From AP-15 sp963777435 (GTDB lineage: Bacteria; Pseudomonadota; Alphaproteobacteria; ATCC43930; CGMCC-115725), in assembly GCA_963777435.1 (NCBI GenBank), contig CAVZQT010000003.1, positions 558,001 to 622,000 on the forward strand: 64,000 nucleotides of DNA, given 5' to 3'. Below are positions 1-9,347 of this stretch, in pieces. The translations under genes were made by a program, and so were the position numbers. The notes beneath the pieces were generated by a model. That model was not told the DNA's origin and ran no database searches. It was given only the letters and a program-made list of their open reading frames with translations. The first letter of the stretch is position 1. Each line of letters begins with the position of its first letter.

Positions 1-1
1 A

Positions 2-2018
2 CAAGGACGATCTCGACGCGCTCGGCATATTAAAGATCGATGTGCTGGCGCTCGGCATGCTGACCTGCATCCGCAAGGCCTTTGCGCTTGCTCGAGCGAG
101 CATCACGGCCGCCGGCTCGACCTCGCCACCGTGCCGGCCGAGGACCCCGCGGTCTACGAGATGCTGTCGCGCAAGCCGATTCGCTCGGCGTCTTCCAGGT
201 CGAGAGCCGCGCCCAGATGACGATGCTGCCGCGGCTCAAGCCGCGCGAATTCTACGATCTCGTGATCGAGGTCGCGATCGTCAGGCCCGGGCCGATCCAG
301 GGCGACATGGTGCATCCCTATCTGCGGCGGCGCTCCGGGCATCGAGCCGGTCGACTACCCGTCCGAGGCGTTGCGCCAGGTGCTGGGCAAGACCTTGGGC
401 GTGCCGTTGTTTCAGGAGCAGGCGATGAAGATCGCGATCGTCGGCGCCGGGTTTGCCCCGGAGGAGGCCGACCGGCTGCGCCGCGCGATGGCGACCTTCA
501 AGCGCAACGGCGACATCCACCTGTTCCGCGACAAATTCGTCGCCGGCATGGTCGAGAACGGCTACGACCGCGATTTCGCGACGCGTTGCTTCAGCCAGAT
601 CGAAGGGTTCGGGACCTACGGCTTTCCCGAAAGCCATGCGGCGAGCTTTGCGCTGCTTGGTCTATGTCTCGGCCTGGATCAAATGCTTTTATCCCGAGGT
701 TTTCGCCTGCGCCTTGCTCAACAGCCAGCCGATGGGGTTTTACGCCCCGGCGCAGATCGTCCGCGACGCGCGCGAGCACGGCGTCGAGGTGCGCCCGGTC
801 GATGTCAATCACAGCCAGTGGAACTGCACGCTCGAGCCAGCTGACGATCGGCTGGATCAGCACGCTGCGTCCTTCGAGACGGCCGCCTTGCGTTGGCCTC
901 CTCGGCGATGAGGAAGTTCCCGATCAAGCCATTGACAACCTACCGTCATGCTGACGGAGCTGACCGCCGGCGGCGTCTCGAAGCACGCACGGCATCGATG
1001 CAGCGGGAGACGTGGGCGCAACCTCCGGCTCGGTTTGCGCCAGATCAAGGGGTTTGCCGAGGCCGACGCCGAGCGGCTCGTCGCGGCGCGCGGCGCGGGT
1101 TTCCCGGACCCCAAAGCGCTGTGGCAACGCAGCGGGCTCGGCAATGCCGCGCTCGAACGCCTCGCCGAAGCCGATGCCTTCCGCTCGGTCGGGCTCGACC
1201 GCCGCCGTGCGTTGTGGGCGTTAAAGGCGCTCGGCGATCCGCCGCTGCCGCTCTTTGCCGGAGCGGAAGCAGCCCCTCACCCCGGCCCTCTCCCCGCAAT
1301 GCGGGGCGAGGGAGAAGGTGGTGGCGAGACGCGAACTGCAGCTGTTTCAGAAAATCCCTCGCCCACCACACGGGGGAGAGGGCAGGGTGAGGGGGGCGCC
1401 GGCTATCGATCGGCCACGGCTGCGGAACCCTCCAGCTCACCCCATCCCTCTCCGCCCCCAGCAACGGAAAGGGAGAGATGGGCAGCGGCGCTGTTGCCCG
1501 AAATGCCGCTCGGCGAGCATGTGGTCGAAGATTATGCCGCCACGGGCCTGAGCCTGAAGCGCCATCCGCTGGCGTTTTTGCGCAGCGAGCTCGCCGGCGA
1601 GGGGCTGGTCGCCGCCGCCGACCTCGCCACGCTGCCGCTCGACCGCCGGCTGTCGATCGCCGGGATCGTGTTGATCCGCCAGCGCCCGGGCAGCGCCAAC
1701 GGGGTCGTCTTTGTCACGATCGAGGATGAGACCGGGATCGCCAATCTGATCGTCTGGCCGGCCGTCCTCGAACGCTTCCGGCGCGCGGCGCTGGGCGCCA
1801 CCTTGTTGCGCTGCACCGGCAAATTGCAGCGCGAGCAGAGCGTCATCCACATCGTCGCCGAACGGCTCGACGATTTGACCCCGCGCCTCAATACCTTGCG
1901 CGACCGCACCGGCGAGGATGTGCCGTGCCCGGCGGCGAAACCGCCCTTTGCCGTCCCGGTCAAGGCGCCCGGCTACGACATCCGCGACATCGTGATCCCG
2001 AGCCGCAATTTCCGCTAG
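2..2018 (+). pseudogene. dnaE2: error-prone DNA polymerase DnaE2 (3' part, multiply frameshifted)
   Basis: DnaE2 is the alpha-type polymerase of the ImuA-ImuB-DnaE2 translesion mutasome. The coding sequence enters from the left edge (DDLDALGILKIDVLALGML) and runs through LGVFQVESRAQMTML and KREFYDLV-type palm/fingers blocks, FQEQAMKIAI, the helix-hairpin-helix region and the OB-fold (VVFVTIEDETGIANLIVWP), ending IVIPSRNFR with a stop at 2016-2018. These blocks lie in different frames. Shifts are needed near 100-170, about 340, about 655 and about 840-950, so no continuous protein is made. The last block (948-2018) is open but carries about 70 extra residues encoded by a palindromic element at 1273-1481. 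The 5' end and any imuA/imuB lie outside the window. The family call is sure; whether the shifts are real or sequencing errors is not. Confidence 0.85.
1273..1481. repeat. Intragenic palindromic element inside dnaE2
   Basis: An arm of CCCCTCACCC...CCCTCTCCCC (1273-1296) is matched by a near-perfect inverted arm at 1373-1394. A tight CCCCGC-aat-GCGGGG hairpin lies inside (1292-1306), and a second hairpin follows at about 1440-1481. It is read through in frame and adds low-complexity Pro/Gly/Arg/Glu sequence between the HhH and OB-fold regions of DnaE2. Confidence 0.7.
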
Positions 2019-2097
2019 CTGTCCAACTCATCCTAGTAATTGCTTATGTTGACTTCTTTGCGTTGCACACAAAAATCTATAGTACCATTTTGCTAAA

Positions 2098-3441
2098 TCA
2101 TTTTGGATTCGCCTGTAGTTCGCTCGCAGGATCCGGCCGTCGCTCGAATACGGCAATAAAGAACCCGTCGGTCCCGTGACGCGCTGGGGTCAAGAGAAGA
2201 TACCGATCGCCGGCGGGCGAAGCGCCGCCGATCGTTTCGGCCCATGCTTGCGATGCCGGGACCAGAGAGAAATCTTGGCTCTCGGCAAGAAAAGCCACGG
2301 CTTGCGCCTGGTCCTCTTCCTGCAATAACGAACAGGTGGCGTAAATCAGCCTGCCGCCGGGCCGAACCAGCCGTGACGCGCTCCTCAAAATTTGCTGTTG
2401 GCGCTCGACCAATTCATCAAGGTCCTTCGGCTGCGAGCGCCATTTTGCATCGGGGTTGCGCCGCCAGGTACCGGTGCCGAGGCAGGGGGCATCGACGAAC
2501 ACCCGGTCGAAGCCGCGCGCATGGTGTTTGACCCATTTGTCATTTTCGCTCGTCAGGGCTCGGCGCTCGACATTGGCGACGCCGGCACGCCGCAGCCGTT
2601 GAGCGGCGCGTTCGAGTCGATGGGCTGACACGTCGCAGGCGACGAGCTTGCCGCGATTAGCCATTCCCGCCGCCAGCGCCAGGGTCTTGCCGCCAGCGCC
2701 GGCGCAGAAATCGACAACTCGCATTCCCGGCCGCGCGCCCGCTATCAACGCCGCAATTTGCGAGCCTTCGTCCTGCACGTCAAACAACCCGGCCTTGAAC
2801 GCGGCCAGCCCCGACAATGGCGCTCGCTTTTTAAGTCGCAATCCAATCGGGGATAGCGGCGTAGGTTCGGCGGCGATCCCCTCCGCCAGAAGCGCCCGGC
2901 GGGCGGTTTGGCGATCTGCCTTCAACACGTTGACGCGAAGGTCGATCGGGGCCGCGGCGTTGAGCGCGGCCATCTCGCGCTCCAATTCCTTGCCAAAGGT
3001 GCGGACCAGATAAGGTTCGAGCCATGCCGGCACATCGTTCGCGACGGCGCGTGGCATTTCCGGATGATGCAGGCTGCGGCCCGCGAGCCCATCGACCAAG
3101 CGCTTTTCCGCGATATCGAGCCTTGCCGGGCGGAAGCGATCACCGTCACAGGCGGCAGCAACGGATTCTGCCCGCCAGCCGTCGACCAAAACGAGCGCAG
3201 CGAGGGTTCGGCTGCGCGCAACCGGCGTAACGGCGCCCTTGCCGACGCGTGCGATCCACCAATCGATCACTGCGCGATGGCGCAGCACCACATAGACATG
3301 GTCGGCGATTTGCGCCCGATCCTTGGCGCCGATATAGCGCCTCCTGCGGAAGTAGTCGGCCGCCGCATCGTCGGCTGGGCGCCCAGTCTCGATCTCGGTC
3401 AGAACATCGATTGCGGCCGTAACCTGCGCGCCTGGAGTCAA
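2098..3441 (-). CDS. rsmB: 16S rRNA (cytosine(967)-C(5))-methyltransferase RsmB
   Basis: RsmB methylates C967 of 16S rRNA using S-adenosylmethionine. The 447-residue protein has an N-terminal NusB-like RNA-binding domain (about residues 1-140) and a C-terminal Rossmann methyltransferase. SAM motif I is VVDFCAGAGGKTLALAAG. The two cysteines typical of m5C methyltransferases are in DAPCLGTGTWRRNPDAKWR and YATCSLLQEED. The start is TTG at 3441; no in-frame ATG or strong Shine-Dalgarno precedes it, so the exact N-terminus is uncertain. It is the last gene of the minus-strand run Ppx/GppA-rlmE-guaB-rsmB, 40 bases after guaB, and converges on dnaE2 across an AT-rich 79-base gap. It appears intact and the call is secure. 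Confidence 0.93.
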   Translation of the reverse strand: MTPGAQVTAAIDVLTEIETGRPADDAAADYFRRRRYIGAKDRAQIADHVYVVLRHRAVIDWWIARVGKGAVTPVARSRTLAALVLVDGWRAESVAAACDGDRFRPARLDIAEKRLVDGLAGRSLHHPEMPRAVANDVPAWLEPYLVRTFGKELEREMAALNAAAPIDLRVNVLKADRQTARRALLAEGIAAEPTPLSPIGLRLKKRAPLSGLAAFKAGLFDVQDEGSQIAALIAGARPGMRVVDFCAGAGGKTLALAAGMANRGKLVACDVSAHRLERAAQRLRRAGVANVERRALTSENDKWVKHHARGFDRVFVDAPCLGTGTWRRNPDAKWRSQPKDLDELVERQQQILRSASRLVRPGGRLIYATCSLLQEEDQAQAVAFLAESQDFSLVPASQAWAETIGGASPAGDRYLLLTPARHGTDGFFIAVFERRPDPASELQANPK

Positions 3442-3481
3442 AATGCGCCTGATTACAGAATGTGTTTAGAGAACGCCGAGG

Positions 3482-4945
3482 TTACCGATCCGCCGAATAG
3501 TTCGGCGCTTCGCGGGTCATCGCAATGTCATGGACATGGCTCTCACGCAGCCCGGCATTGGTAATTCGGACAAACGTGCAATTCTTCTGCATCTCGGCAA
3601 TTGAACGATTGCCGGTATAGCCCATCGCGGCGCGCAATCCGCCGATCAGTTGATGGACGATATTGCCAACCGGGCCCTTATGGGGAACTCGTCCTTCGAC
3701 TCCCTCGGGCACAAGCTTTAGCGTGCTAGTGACCTCCTGCTGGAAGTAACGGTCGGCCGAGCCGCGCGCCATCGCCCCGATCGAGCCCATGCCGCGGTAA
3801 TATTTGTAGCTGCGGCCTTGATAGAGAAAGACCTCACCAGGGCTCTCATCGGTTCCGGCAAAGAGTGAGCCCAACATCGCGCAATCGGCTCCGGCGGCAA
3901 TTGCTTTGGCGAGGTCGCCGGAAAATTTGATGCCGCCGTCACCGATTACCGGCACATCGAATTTCCGGCATTCGGCGACCGTGTCGACGATCGCGGTAAA
4001 TTGCGGCACACCGACACCCGCGATCATCCGCGTCGTGCAGATCGAGCCCGGCCCGATGCCGACCTTGACTGCATCGACCCCTGCTTCGATCAGGGCGCGC
4101 GCGCCGTCCGCGGTCGCAACATTGCCGCCGATGACCTGCCTGTAATTTGATAGCCGCCGAATCTCGCGAACAGCGGCGATCACCCGATCCGAATGACCGT
4201 GGGCGGTATCGACGACGAGCACGTCAAGCCCGGCCGCAAACAATGCCTCGGCCCGCTCGATGCCGTCAGCGCCGGTACCGGTGGCGGCGGCGACCCGCAG
4301 GCGGCCATGTTCGTCTTTGCACGCATGCGGATAGCGTTGCGCCTTTTCGATATCCTTGACGGTGATCAGCCCGATGCAGCGATAGGCTTCGTCGACGACC
4401 AGCAGCTTCTCGATCCGGTGATGATGCAGCAAGCGCTTGGCTTCTTCGGTGGCAACGTTTTCACGCACCGTGACCAGCCTGTCCTTGGTCATCAGTTCGG
4501 CCACGGGCTGGCGCGGATCGTCGGCAAAGCGCACATCGCGATTAGTCAGGATCCCGACGAGGCGCCCGGAGCCGCGCTCGACGACCGGAATGCCTGAAAT
4601 ACGATGGTCGGCCATCAGCCGTAAAGCGTCGGCGAGCGTCTCCTCCGGGTGGATCGTGACCGGGTTGACGACCATGCCGGCCTCGAATTTCTTGACCTTG
4701 CGAACCTCGGCCGCCTGCTGCTCGATCGGCATGTTGCGGTGAATGACACCGATCCCGCCGGCCTGCGCCATCGCGATCGCCAGCGCGCTTTCGGTAACGG
4801 TGTCCATCGCCGCCGACATCAATGGGATCCCGAGCTCGACCTCGCGAGTGAGCCGGGTACGGGTGTCTGTCTCGCCTGGCAGCACCGCCGAAGCGGCCGG
4901 AACCAGCATCACATCATCGAAGGTCAGCGCCTGCCGGATTTCCAC
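3482..4945 (-). CDS. guaB: IMP dehydrogenase
   Basis: GuaB oxidises IMP to XMP with NAD+, the committed step of GMP synthesis, in the cytoplasm. The 487-residue length is normal for the family. It is a TIM barrel interrupted by a CBS pair (about residues 95-205). The catalytic loop reads GIGPGSICTTRMIAGVG with the active-site cysteine, preceded by GGNVATADGARAL and followed by GDGGIKFSGDLAKAIAAGA; the flap is near YFQQEV. The ATG start gives the standard MEIRQALTFDDVMLVPA N-terminus. It sits between rlmE and rsmB on the same strand, so translation and nucleotide genes may be co-transcribed. Confidence 0.98.
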   Translation of the reverse strand: MEIRQALTFDDVMLVPAASAVLPGETDTRTRLTREVELGIPLMSAAMDTVTESALAIAMAQAGGIGVIHRNMPIEQQAAEVRKVKKFEAGMVVNPVTIHPEETLADALRLMADHRISGIPVVERGSGRLVGILTNRDVRFADDPRQPVAELMTKDRLVTVRENVATEEAKRLLHHHRIEKLLVVDEAYRCIGLITVKDIEKAQRYPHACKDEHGRLRVAAATGTGADGIERAEALFAAGLDVLVVDTAHGHSDRVIAAVREIRRLSNYRQVIGGNVATADGARALIEAGVDAVKVGIGPGSICTTRMIAGVGVPQFTAIVDTVAECRKFDVPVIGDGGIKFSGDLAKAIAAGADCAMLGSLFAGTDESPGEVFLYQGRSYKYYRGMGSIGAMARGSADRYFQQEVTSTLKLVPEGVEGRVPHKGPVGNIVHQLIGGLRAAMGYTGNRSIAEMQKNCTFVRITNAGLRESHVHDIAMTREAPNYSADR

Positions 4946-5032
4946 CTGTGCCTCCTCAGCGGTTACCGCGCTCTACATGCAAAGCGGCCGCCAATCAAAC
5001 CGTTGGGCACAGATATAGGTGCGGCGTGTCAA

Positions 5033-5716
5033 TTATCCGCCTTTGCGAAAGCCCTTTGCGACGACATAGGTCTCTGCCAATTCGGCGCGGCTTGCCGGGG
5101 GTTTCGCATGACGGACCACGGCAAAGGAGTGCTTCAGGCCGGCGAGCAATTCACCCTCCGCGCCTCCCTGAAACACCTTAGCGACGAATACCCCGCCGGG
5201 CTTGAGGATATCTTCGGCGATTGCAAACGCCGTCTCGGCCAGTGCCACGATGCGTAGATGGTCGGTGCCGGCATGCCCCGTCGTCGACGGCGCCATATCG
5301 CTCAACACCGTATCGGCGCCGCCGCCAAGCGCGTGTTTGATCGTATCAAGGGCGCTCGGTTCGGTTAAATCAGCCCGCAAAACTGTTGCACCGGCGACCG
5401 GCGCCGTTTCGGCCAGATCTACTCCGACCACACGGCCGGCCGGGCCAACTCGCGCCACCGCGACCTGCGTCCAGCCGCCGGGCGCGCAGCCGAGATCGAC
5501 GACGCTGTCGCCTGGCTTAAACAAATCGAAACGGTCATCGAGCTGGGTCAGCTTGAAGGCGGCGCGGGACCGATAGCCGTCGCGTTGGGCGGCGGCAACA
5601 TAGGGATCATTGAGCTGCCGCTTCAGCCATTCCGTCGATGATGGCTTCCGCCGCGCCGCACTGCGTACCCGGACCGCCAATGGCCGGTCGCCGACGCCGC
5701 GCTGGTCTTTCTTCAC
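5033..5716 (-). CDS. rlmE: 23S rRNA (uridine(2552)-2'-O)-methyltransferase RlmE (RrmJ/FtsJ)
   Basis: RlmE methylates the 2'-O of U2552 in the 23S A-loop. The 227-residue protein has the RNA-contacting segment KRQLNDPYVAAAQRDGYRSR, SAM motif VVDLGCAPGGWTQVA, and the K-D-K-E tetrad visible as RSRAAFKL, SDMAPSTTGH, FVAKVFQGG and SRAELAETYVVAKGF. The start is GTG at 5716, one base after the Ppx/GppA stop, which suggests translational coupling. The guaB start follows 87 bases after its stop. Confidence 0.96.
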   Translation of the reverse strand: MKKDQRGVGDRPLAVRVRSAARRKPSSTEWLKRQLNDPYVAAAQRDGYRSRAAFKLTQLDDRFDLFKPGDSVVDLGCAPGGWTQVAVARVGPAGRVVGVDLAETAPVAGATVLRADLTEPSALDTIKHALGGGADTVLSDMAPSTTGHAGTDHLRIVALAETAFAIAEDILKPGGVFVAKVFQGGAEGELLAGLKHSFAVVRHAKPPASRAELAETYVVAKGFRKGG

Positions 5717-5717
5717 G

Positions 5718-6827
5718 CTAACCCTGGATCAGATCAAACAGGATGCCTTCGCGCACGCCGCGGTCAGCGACCCGCAGGCGGCCGACAGGCCAGGTCTCGC
5801 ATATCGCATCGAGGATGGCGCAGCCGCTGAGCACCAGATCAGCGCGCTCGCGCCCGACACATGGGCTGGCCGCGCGGCCAGCGAGGTCGAGGCCGGCTAA
5901 ATGCGCCGATACCGCTGCGATCTGATCAAATGTAAGGGTGCTGCCATCGACCGCCGCGCGGATATAACGTGGCAACGCCAAATGGATGCCGGCCAAGGTC
6001 GTCACCGTTCCCGAACTGCCCAGCATTTGCGCCCGGCCGGTCCGTATATGGCGACGGATGCGATAATCCCGCTCGAACCTCTCGAGGGCTTCAGCCGCCT
6101 CATCCACCATATTGCGGTAAATAGGGGGCGACACCTCGCCGCCAAAGCGGTCGGTCAAGGTCACGACACCGAGCGGCAGGGACATCGAACCAAGAATTTG
6201 CTGACGGCGGCGATTACGGCCGCCTTCGAGCCGCACCAGCACAATTTCGGTAGACCCGCCGCCAATATCAAAAACAAGGGCGTACGGGATATGCGGATTT
6301 AGCAGCGGCGCGCAGCCCGAAACAACAAGCCGCGCCTCCTCGGAAGTCGAGATGATCTCGATGTCGAGCCCGGTCTCCCGGCGCACCCGCACAAGAAACG
6401 CCTCGCAGTTGACCGCCCGCCGGCAGGCTTCCGTAGCGACATATCGGCCGATCGTGATGTTGCGAAAAGCGATCTTGTCGGCGCAGACCTTCAGGGCATC
6501 AATGGTGCGCGCTACCGCCTGCTCCGACAAGGCGCCAGTAGCCGTCAGCCCCTCGCCGAGCCGGACGATGCGGGAAAAAGCATCGACGACGCGAAACCCT
6601 GCGCTGGCGGGACGCGCCACGAGCAACCGACAATTGTTGGTGCCGAGATCGAGCGCCGCGACAGGGGCGCCATAGTTCGGCCTGAAATGGCGCTGCGGGT
6701 GGCTGCCTGGGATCGCTGCAGCGACCGCCGCCGGCGCACGCCCCATGGGACGGCTCGCGATCCTCTCTGGCAATGGGCCAGCGGCGTCATTGCGATACGC
6801 ACCCCCATTTTCGAGCGGCTTCTCCAC
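5718..6827 (-). CDS. Ppx/GppA family exopolyphosphatase / pppGpp phosphatase
   Basis: Members hydrolyse polyphosphate or pppGpp with an actin-like ATPase fold. The 369-residue protein has a roughly 50-residue Pro/Arg-rich lead-in, then phosphate-1 motif VAALDLGTNNCRLLVA, the RLGEGL segment, and phosphate-2 motif YALVFDIGGGSTEIVLVRLE. It lacks the C-terminal HD extension of long Ppx proteins, as is usual for this operonic form. It heads the directon with rlmE. Sequence alone does not tell exopolyphosphatase from guanosine pentaphosphatase activity. Confidence 0.92.
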   Translation of the reverse strand: MEKPLENGGAYRNDAAGPLPERIASRPMGRAPAAVAAAIPGSHPQRHFRPNYGAPVAALDLGTNNCRLLVARPASAGFRVVDAFSRIVRLGEGLTATGALSEQAVARTIDALKVCADKIAFRNITIGRYVATEACRRAVNCEAFLVRVRRETGLDIEIISTSEEARLVVSGCAPLLNPHIPYALVFDIGGGSTEIVLVRLEGGRNRRRQQILGSMSLPLGVVTLTDRFGGEVSPPIYRNMVDEAAEALERFERDYRIRRHIRTGRAQMLGSSGTVTTLAGIHLALPRYIRAAVDGSTLTFDQIAAVSAHLAGLDLAGRAASPCVGRERADLVLSGCAILDAICETWPVGRLRVADRGVREGILFDLIQG

Positions 6828-7209
6828 GGCCGGCTGACCATTCCCAAAGATTCGACCAATTATCGTAGCGCAGGCGAGGTTGGATTCAAAACCCTTCAGA
6901 TGTTGGGGGTTTGATCGAGATTATCCCTAAGAGCGCGCAAGTGCCGATATCGGAGCTCCGCGTTCGTGCCAGTTTGCGCGGAGTCTCGGCGAGGCCGCGG
7001 CACACCCAAGCGCGAGTCGCCCAGGCCATTACAAGCCGAGAGCTGCCGAGTTGCTGGGATGCAGCCGATTGCGCCCGGGCACGCGGGCTGCGCTCCACCC
7101 CGCAATAATTTTGGCGCGCCGGCTGCCCAAACCATCCTCTATTCAAACATACTCGGGTGTGTTATCTGCTCGCATGCCCTGACCGTACGAAGCCCGCCTC
7201 GGGCTCGCT
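6828..7209. other. Intergenic, no gene seen
   Basis: This 382-base gap lies between the divergent Ppx/GppA directon and tRNA-Gln. I see no conserved ORF. It should hold the promoters for both sides, but none is clear enough to place. Confidence 0.5.
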
Positions 7210-7283
7210 TGGGGGATCGTCTAACGGTAGGACAGCGGACTCTGACTCCGCCAGTCTAGGTTCGAATCCTAGTCCCCCAGCCA
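7210..7283 (+). tRNA. tRNA-Gln (anticodon CTG)
   Basis: A full cloverleaf can be folded by eye. The acceptor is TGGGGGA/TCCCCCA with discriminator G and encoded CCA. The anticodon stem is GCGGA/TCCGC around the loop CTCTGAC (anticodon CTG, reading CAG). The T arm is CTAGG-TTCGAAT-CCTAG. It marks the left border of the accessory island, although no second copy of its 3' end was found to prove an attachment site. Confidence 0.96.
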
Positions 7284-7849
7284 ATGCCTTCAGTTACTTA
7301 GAACATTGGCGCTCCGGCTATGCCCTGTTTTGGGTATCACCAGGGTATCCCCATGGCCGAACTTAATGCCTGGCGGCGAGCGCGACGGCCGGGAGGGCAG
7401 ATGCAGGCGGGTGCGGGATGGCGAGCCGCTGTCGGGGTTTGATGGCTGTGACGGCCCTCCGACATACCCTCGATCGCGGCTCGGCCTGCCGCTCGTATTG
7501 GGTACGTAGAGGTGCAAAGGAAATCGAACCTGCGAAGCAGCATGATGCTATCCTGGGTTCCAACGGAATAGAGTATAAGTTGCCGGGAATAGATGGGGAT
7601 ATTATAGTAGAAAATACTTCGGGAGATTATTGGTAAGCGTGATAAAAACCCGGACGCTCTTCCACGGGTGCTAACCCGTCGTCCGTGAACAACGGGTAAG
7701 CGGTTGAGCGGGCGTGGCCAATCGAGCCCGGTAAAGTAATCGAATTTGCAAGAAGCTGGGGCTTTGGGGCGGGATTTCTGGCGATTTGGGATTCCGGTTT
7801 TTGGGCGAATCATGGCAGGGGGTGGCGGGTCATCAGCGTTGGGGGCGCG
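7284..7849. other. Region between tRNA-Gln and transposase, no gene recognised
   Basis: Short ORFs here show no family likeness. Near 7660-7690 there are short inverted ACGGGT/ACCCGT words but no clear transposon end. The left terminal repeat of the following IS element was not identified. Confidence 0.4.
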
Positions 7850-8060
7850 GTGGCAAAGCCACGGGACGATCGTCAAAAGGAGCTGCTGCGGCCGGGCTTG
7901 GAGGACATCCTCGACTTGCGTCATCCGCTGGTGCGGCGGGGACGCGAGATCGACTGGCAATTCCTCAATGCCCGATTTTCCAGCGTGTGCCGGGCGGGCG
8001 ATGGGCGACCGCGATTGCCGCCGCGGCTGGTGGCGGGGCGGTTCATTATCAAGCACATGC

Positions 8061-8140
8061 ACAATTTGTCGGACGAGGCCACAATTTGTCGGACGAGGCC
8101 ACAATTTGTCGGACGAGGCCACAATTTGTCGGACGAGGCA
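8061..8140. repeat. 20-bp tandem repeat, four copies
   Basis: The unit ACAATTTGTCGGACGAGGCC occurs at 8061, 8081, 8101 and 8121; the last copy ends in A instead of C. Three extra units (60 bp) keep the transposase reading frame, while each unit is read in a different frame (NLSDEAT, ICRTRPQ, FVGRGH). Confidence 0.95.
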
Positions 8141-8780
8141 TTGTGCGCGCGCTGGCTGGAGAACCCGTATTACCAGTTCTTCTGCGGTGAGCTGAGCTTC
8201 TGCCACGCGCGGCCGTTTGACCGCTCGTCCTTGACCCATTGGCGCCAGCGCTTGGGCGAAGAACCGCTCGCCGCCTTGGTTGAGGAGAGCCTGGCGGTGG
8301 CGCACAAAACCGGGGCATTGGCGACGCGTGATCTCGAGCGAGTGGTGGTCGACACCACGGTGCAGCCCAAAGCGATCGCCCACCCGACCGCCGCCCGACT
8401 GTGTCATCGGGCGCTGGAGAAGCTGGTTGATCTGGCGCGCCGCCACGGCGTGCCGTTGCGGCAAAGCTATACCCGGGTGGCCAAACAGGCGGCGATCATG
8501 GTCGGGCGCTACAGCCACGCCCATCAGTTCAAGCGAGCCCGGCGCGCGCGCAAATTCTTGCGCACCCGGTTGGGCCGGGTGATCCGCGACATTCGCCGCA
8601 AGATCGCCGGCAATCTGGCACTGGCCGAGCATTTCACCAAATCGCGCGGCCTGGCGGTACGGGTTCGTTTCCAGGACCATCGCCAGCGTGGGCGGAAGGT
8701 CTAGGCGCTACATGCGCCGGAGGTCGAGTGCATTGGCAAAGGCAAAGCCCGAGCGCCCTACGAGTTTGGCTGCAAGAGCC

Positions 8781-8858
8781 TGCCCCTGCGAAAGCAGGGG
8801 TGTCGGTGGTGACCCCGGCCACCCAGCCCCAAAGCCTGCCCTCGCGAAGGCGGGGGGC
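8781..8858. repeat. Two GC-rich hairpin repeats inside the transposase
   Basis: The first is CCCCTGC-GAAA-GCAGGGG (8783-8800). The second, GCCTGCCCTCGCGAAGGCGG and following G residues (8835-8858), is a diverged copy. Both fit GCCTGCCCYYGCGAARGCRG. A third copy lies at 15284-15305 in an unrelated transposase. Confidence 0.85.
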
Positions 8859-9347
8859 CAATTTGTGCTGCACGCCAAGGCTTTGCACGGCAACCCGTTT
8901 GACGGCCACACCCGGGGGCCGGTGGTGGCCGAATTGGAACAGCTCACCGGGGTCGAAACCCGCCGCATCCACGTCGATCGCGGCTATCGCGGCCACAATC
9001 ACCCGCACAAGTTCCGGGTCTGGATCACCGGCCAAGCGCGGCGCGTGACCCGACCCATCCGCCGCGAGATGAAGCGCCGCGCCGCGGTCGAGCCGGTCAT
9101 CGGCCATCTGAAGCCCGCGCATCGTCTCGGCCGCAATTGTCTCAAGGGCCGCAACGGCGACCGCGCCAACGCCGTGCTCGCCGCCGCCGGCGACAACTTC
9201 GCCCTCCTCCTTGCTGGCTAAGGCGACTTTTGCGCCCCCTTCTCCAGGCGCTCTTCTCGCCGCCGACTGGTCTTCAATATTCCTAAAAGCCGCCGCTCAA
9301 CCGTTCTTCACGGCCAACTCACCACCAGTCAGGCGAATTCCCAGGCT

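Larger units (their letters stand above)
7850..9221 (+). pseudogene. IS5-type DDE transposase, disrupted
   Basis: The N-terminal half (7850-8704) carries the IS5-superfamily pattern LENPYYQFFCGE and RDLERVVVDTTVQPKAIAHP (first catalytic Asp), and continues to FQDHRQRGRKV. An in-frame TAG at 8702-8704 cuts it, although the same frame goes on as LHAPEVECIGKGKARAPYEF. Two hairpin repeats (8781-8858) then separate it from the C-terminal half, which is in another frame: TRRIHVDRGYRGHNHP and RREMKRRAAVEPVIGHLK hold the second Asp and the Glu. It is inactive. A 20-bp tandem expansion lies inside the N-terminal half. Confidence 0.88.

Noticed and set aside
7210..7283. tRNA-Gln as an attachment site with a direct repeat at the far end of the island
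   Set aside because: No second copy of the tRNA 3' end (TTCGAATCCTAGTCCCCC) was found in the window.
8061..8140. Possible CRISPR array
   Set aside because: The four 20-bp units are directly adjacent with no spacers and lie inside a transposase gene.
7337..8680. A 447-residue minus-strand ORF
   Set aside because: It is antisense to the transposase with no family-like sequence; a shadow of GC-rich coding.
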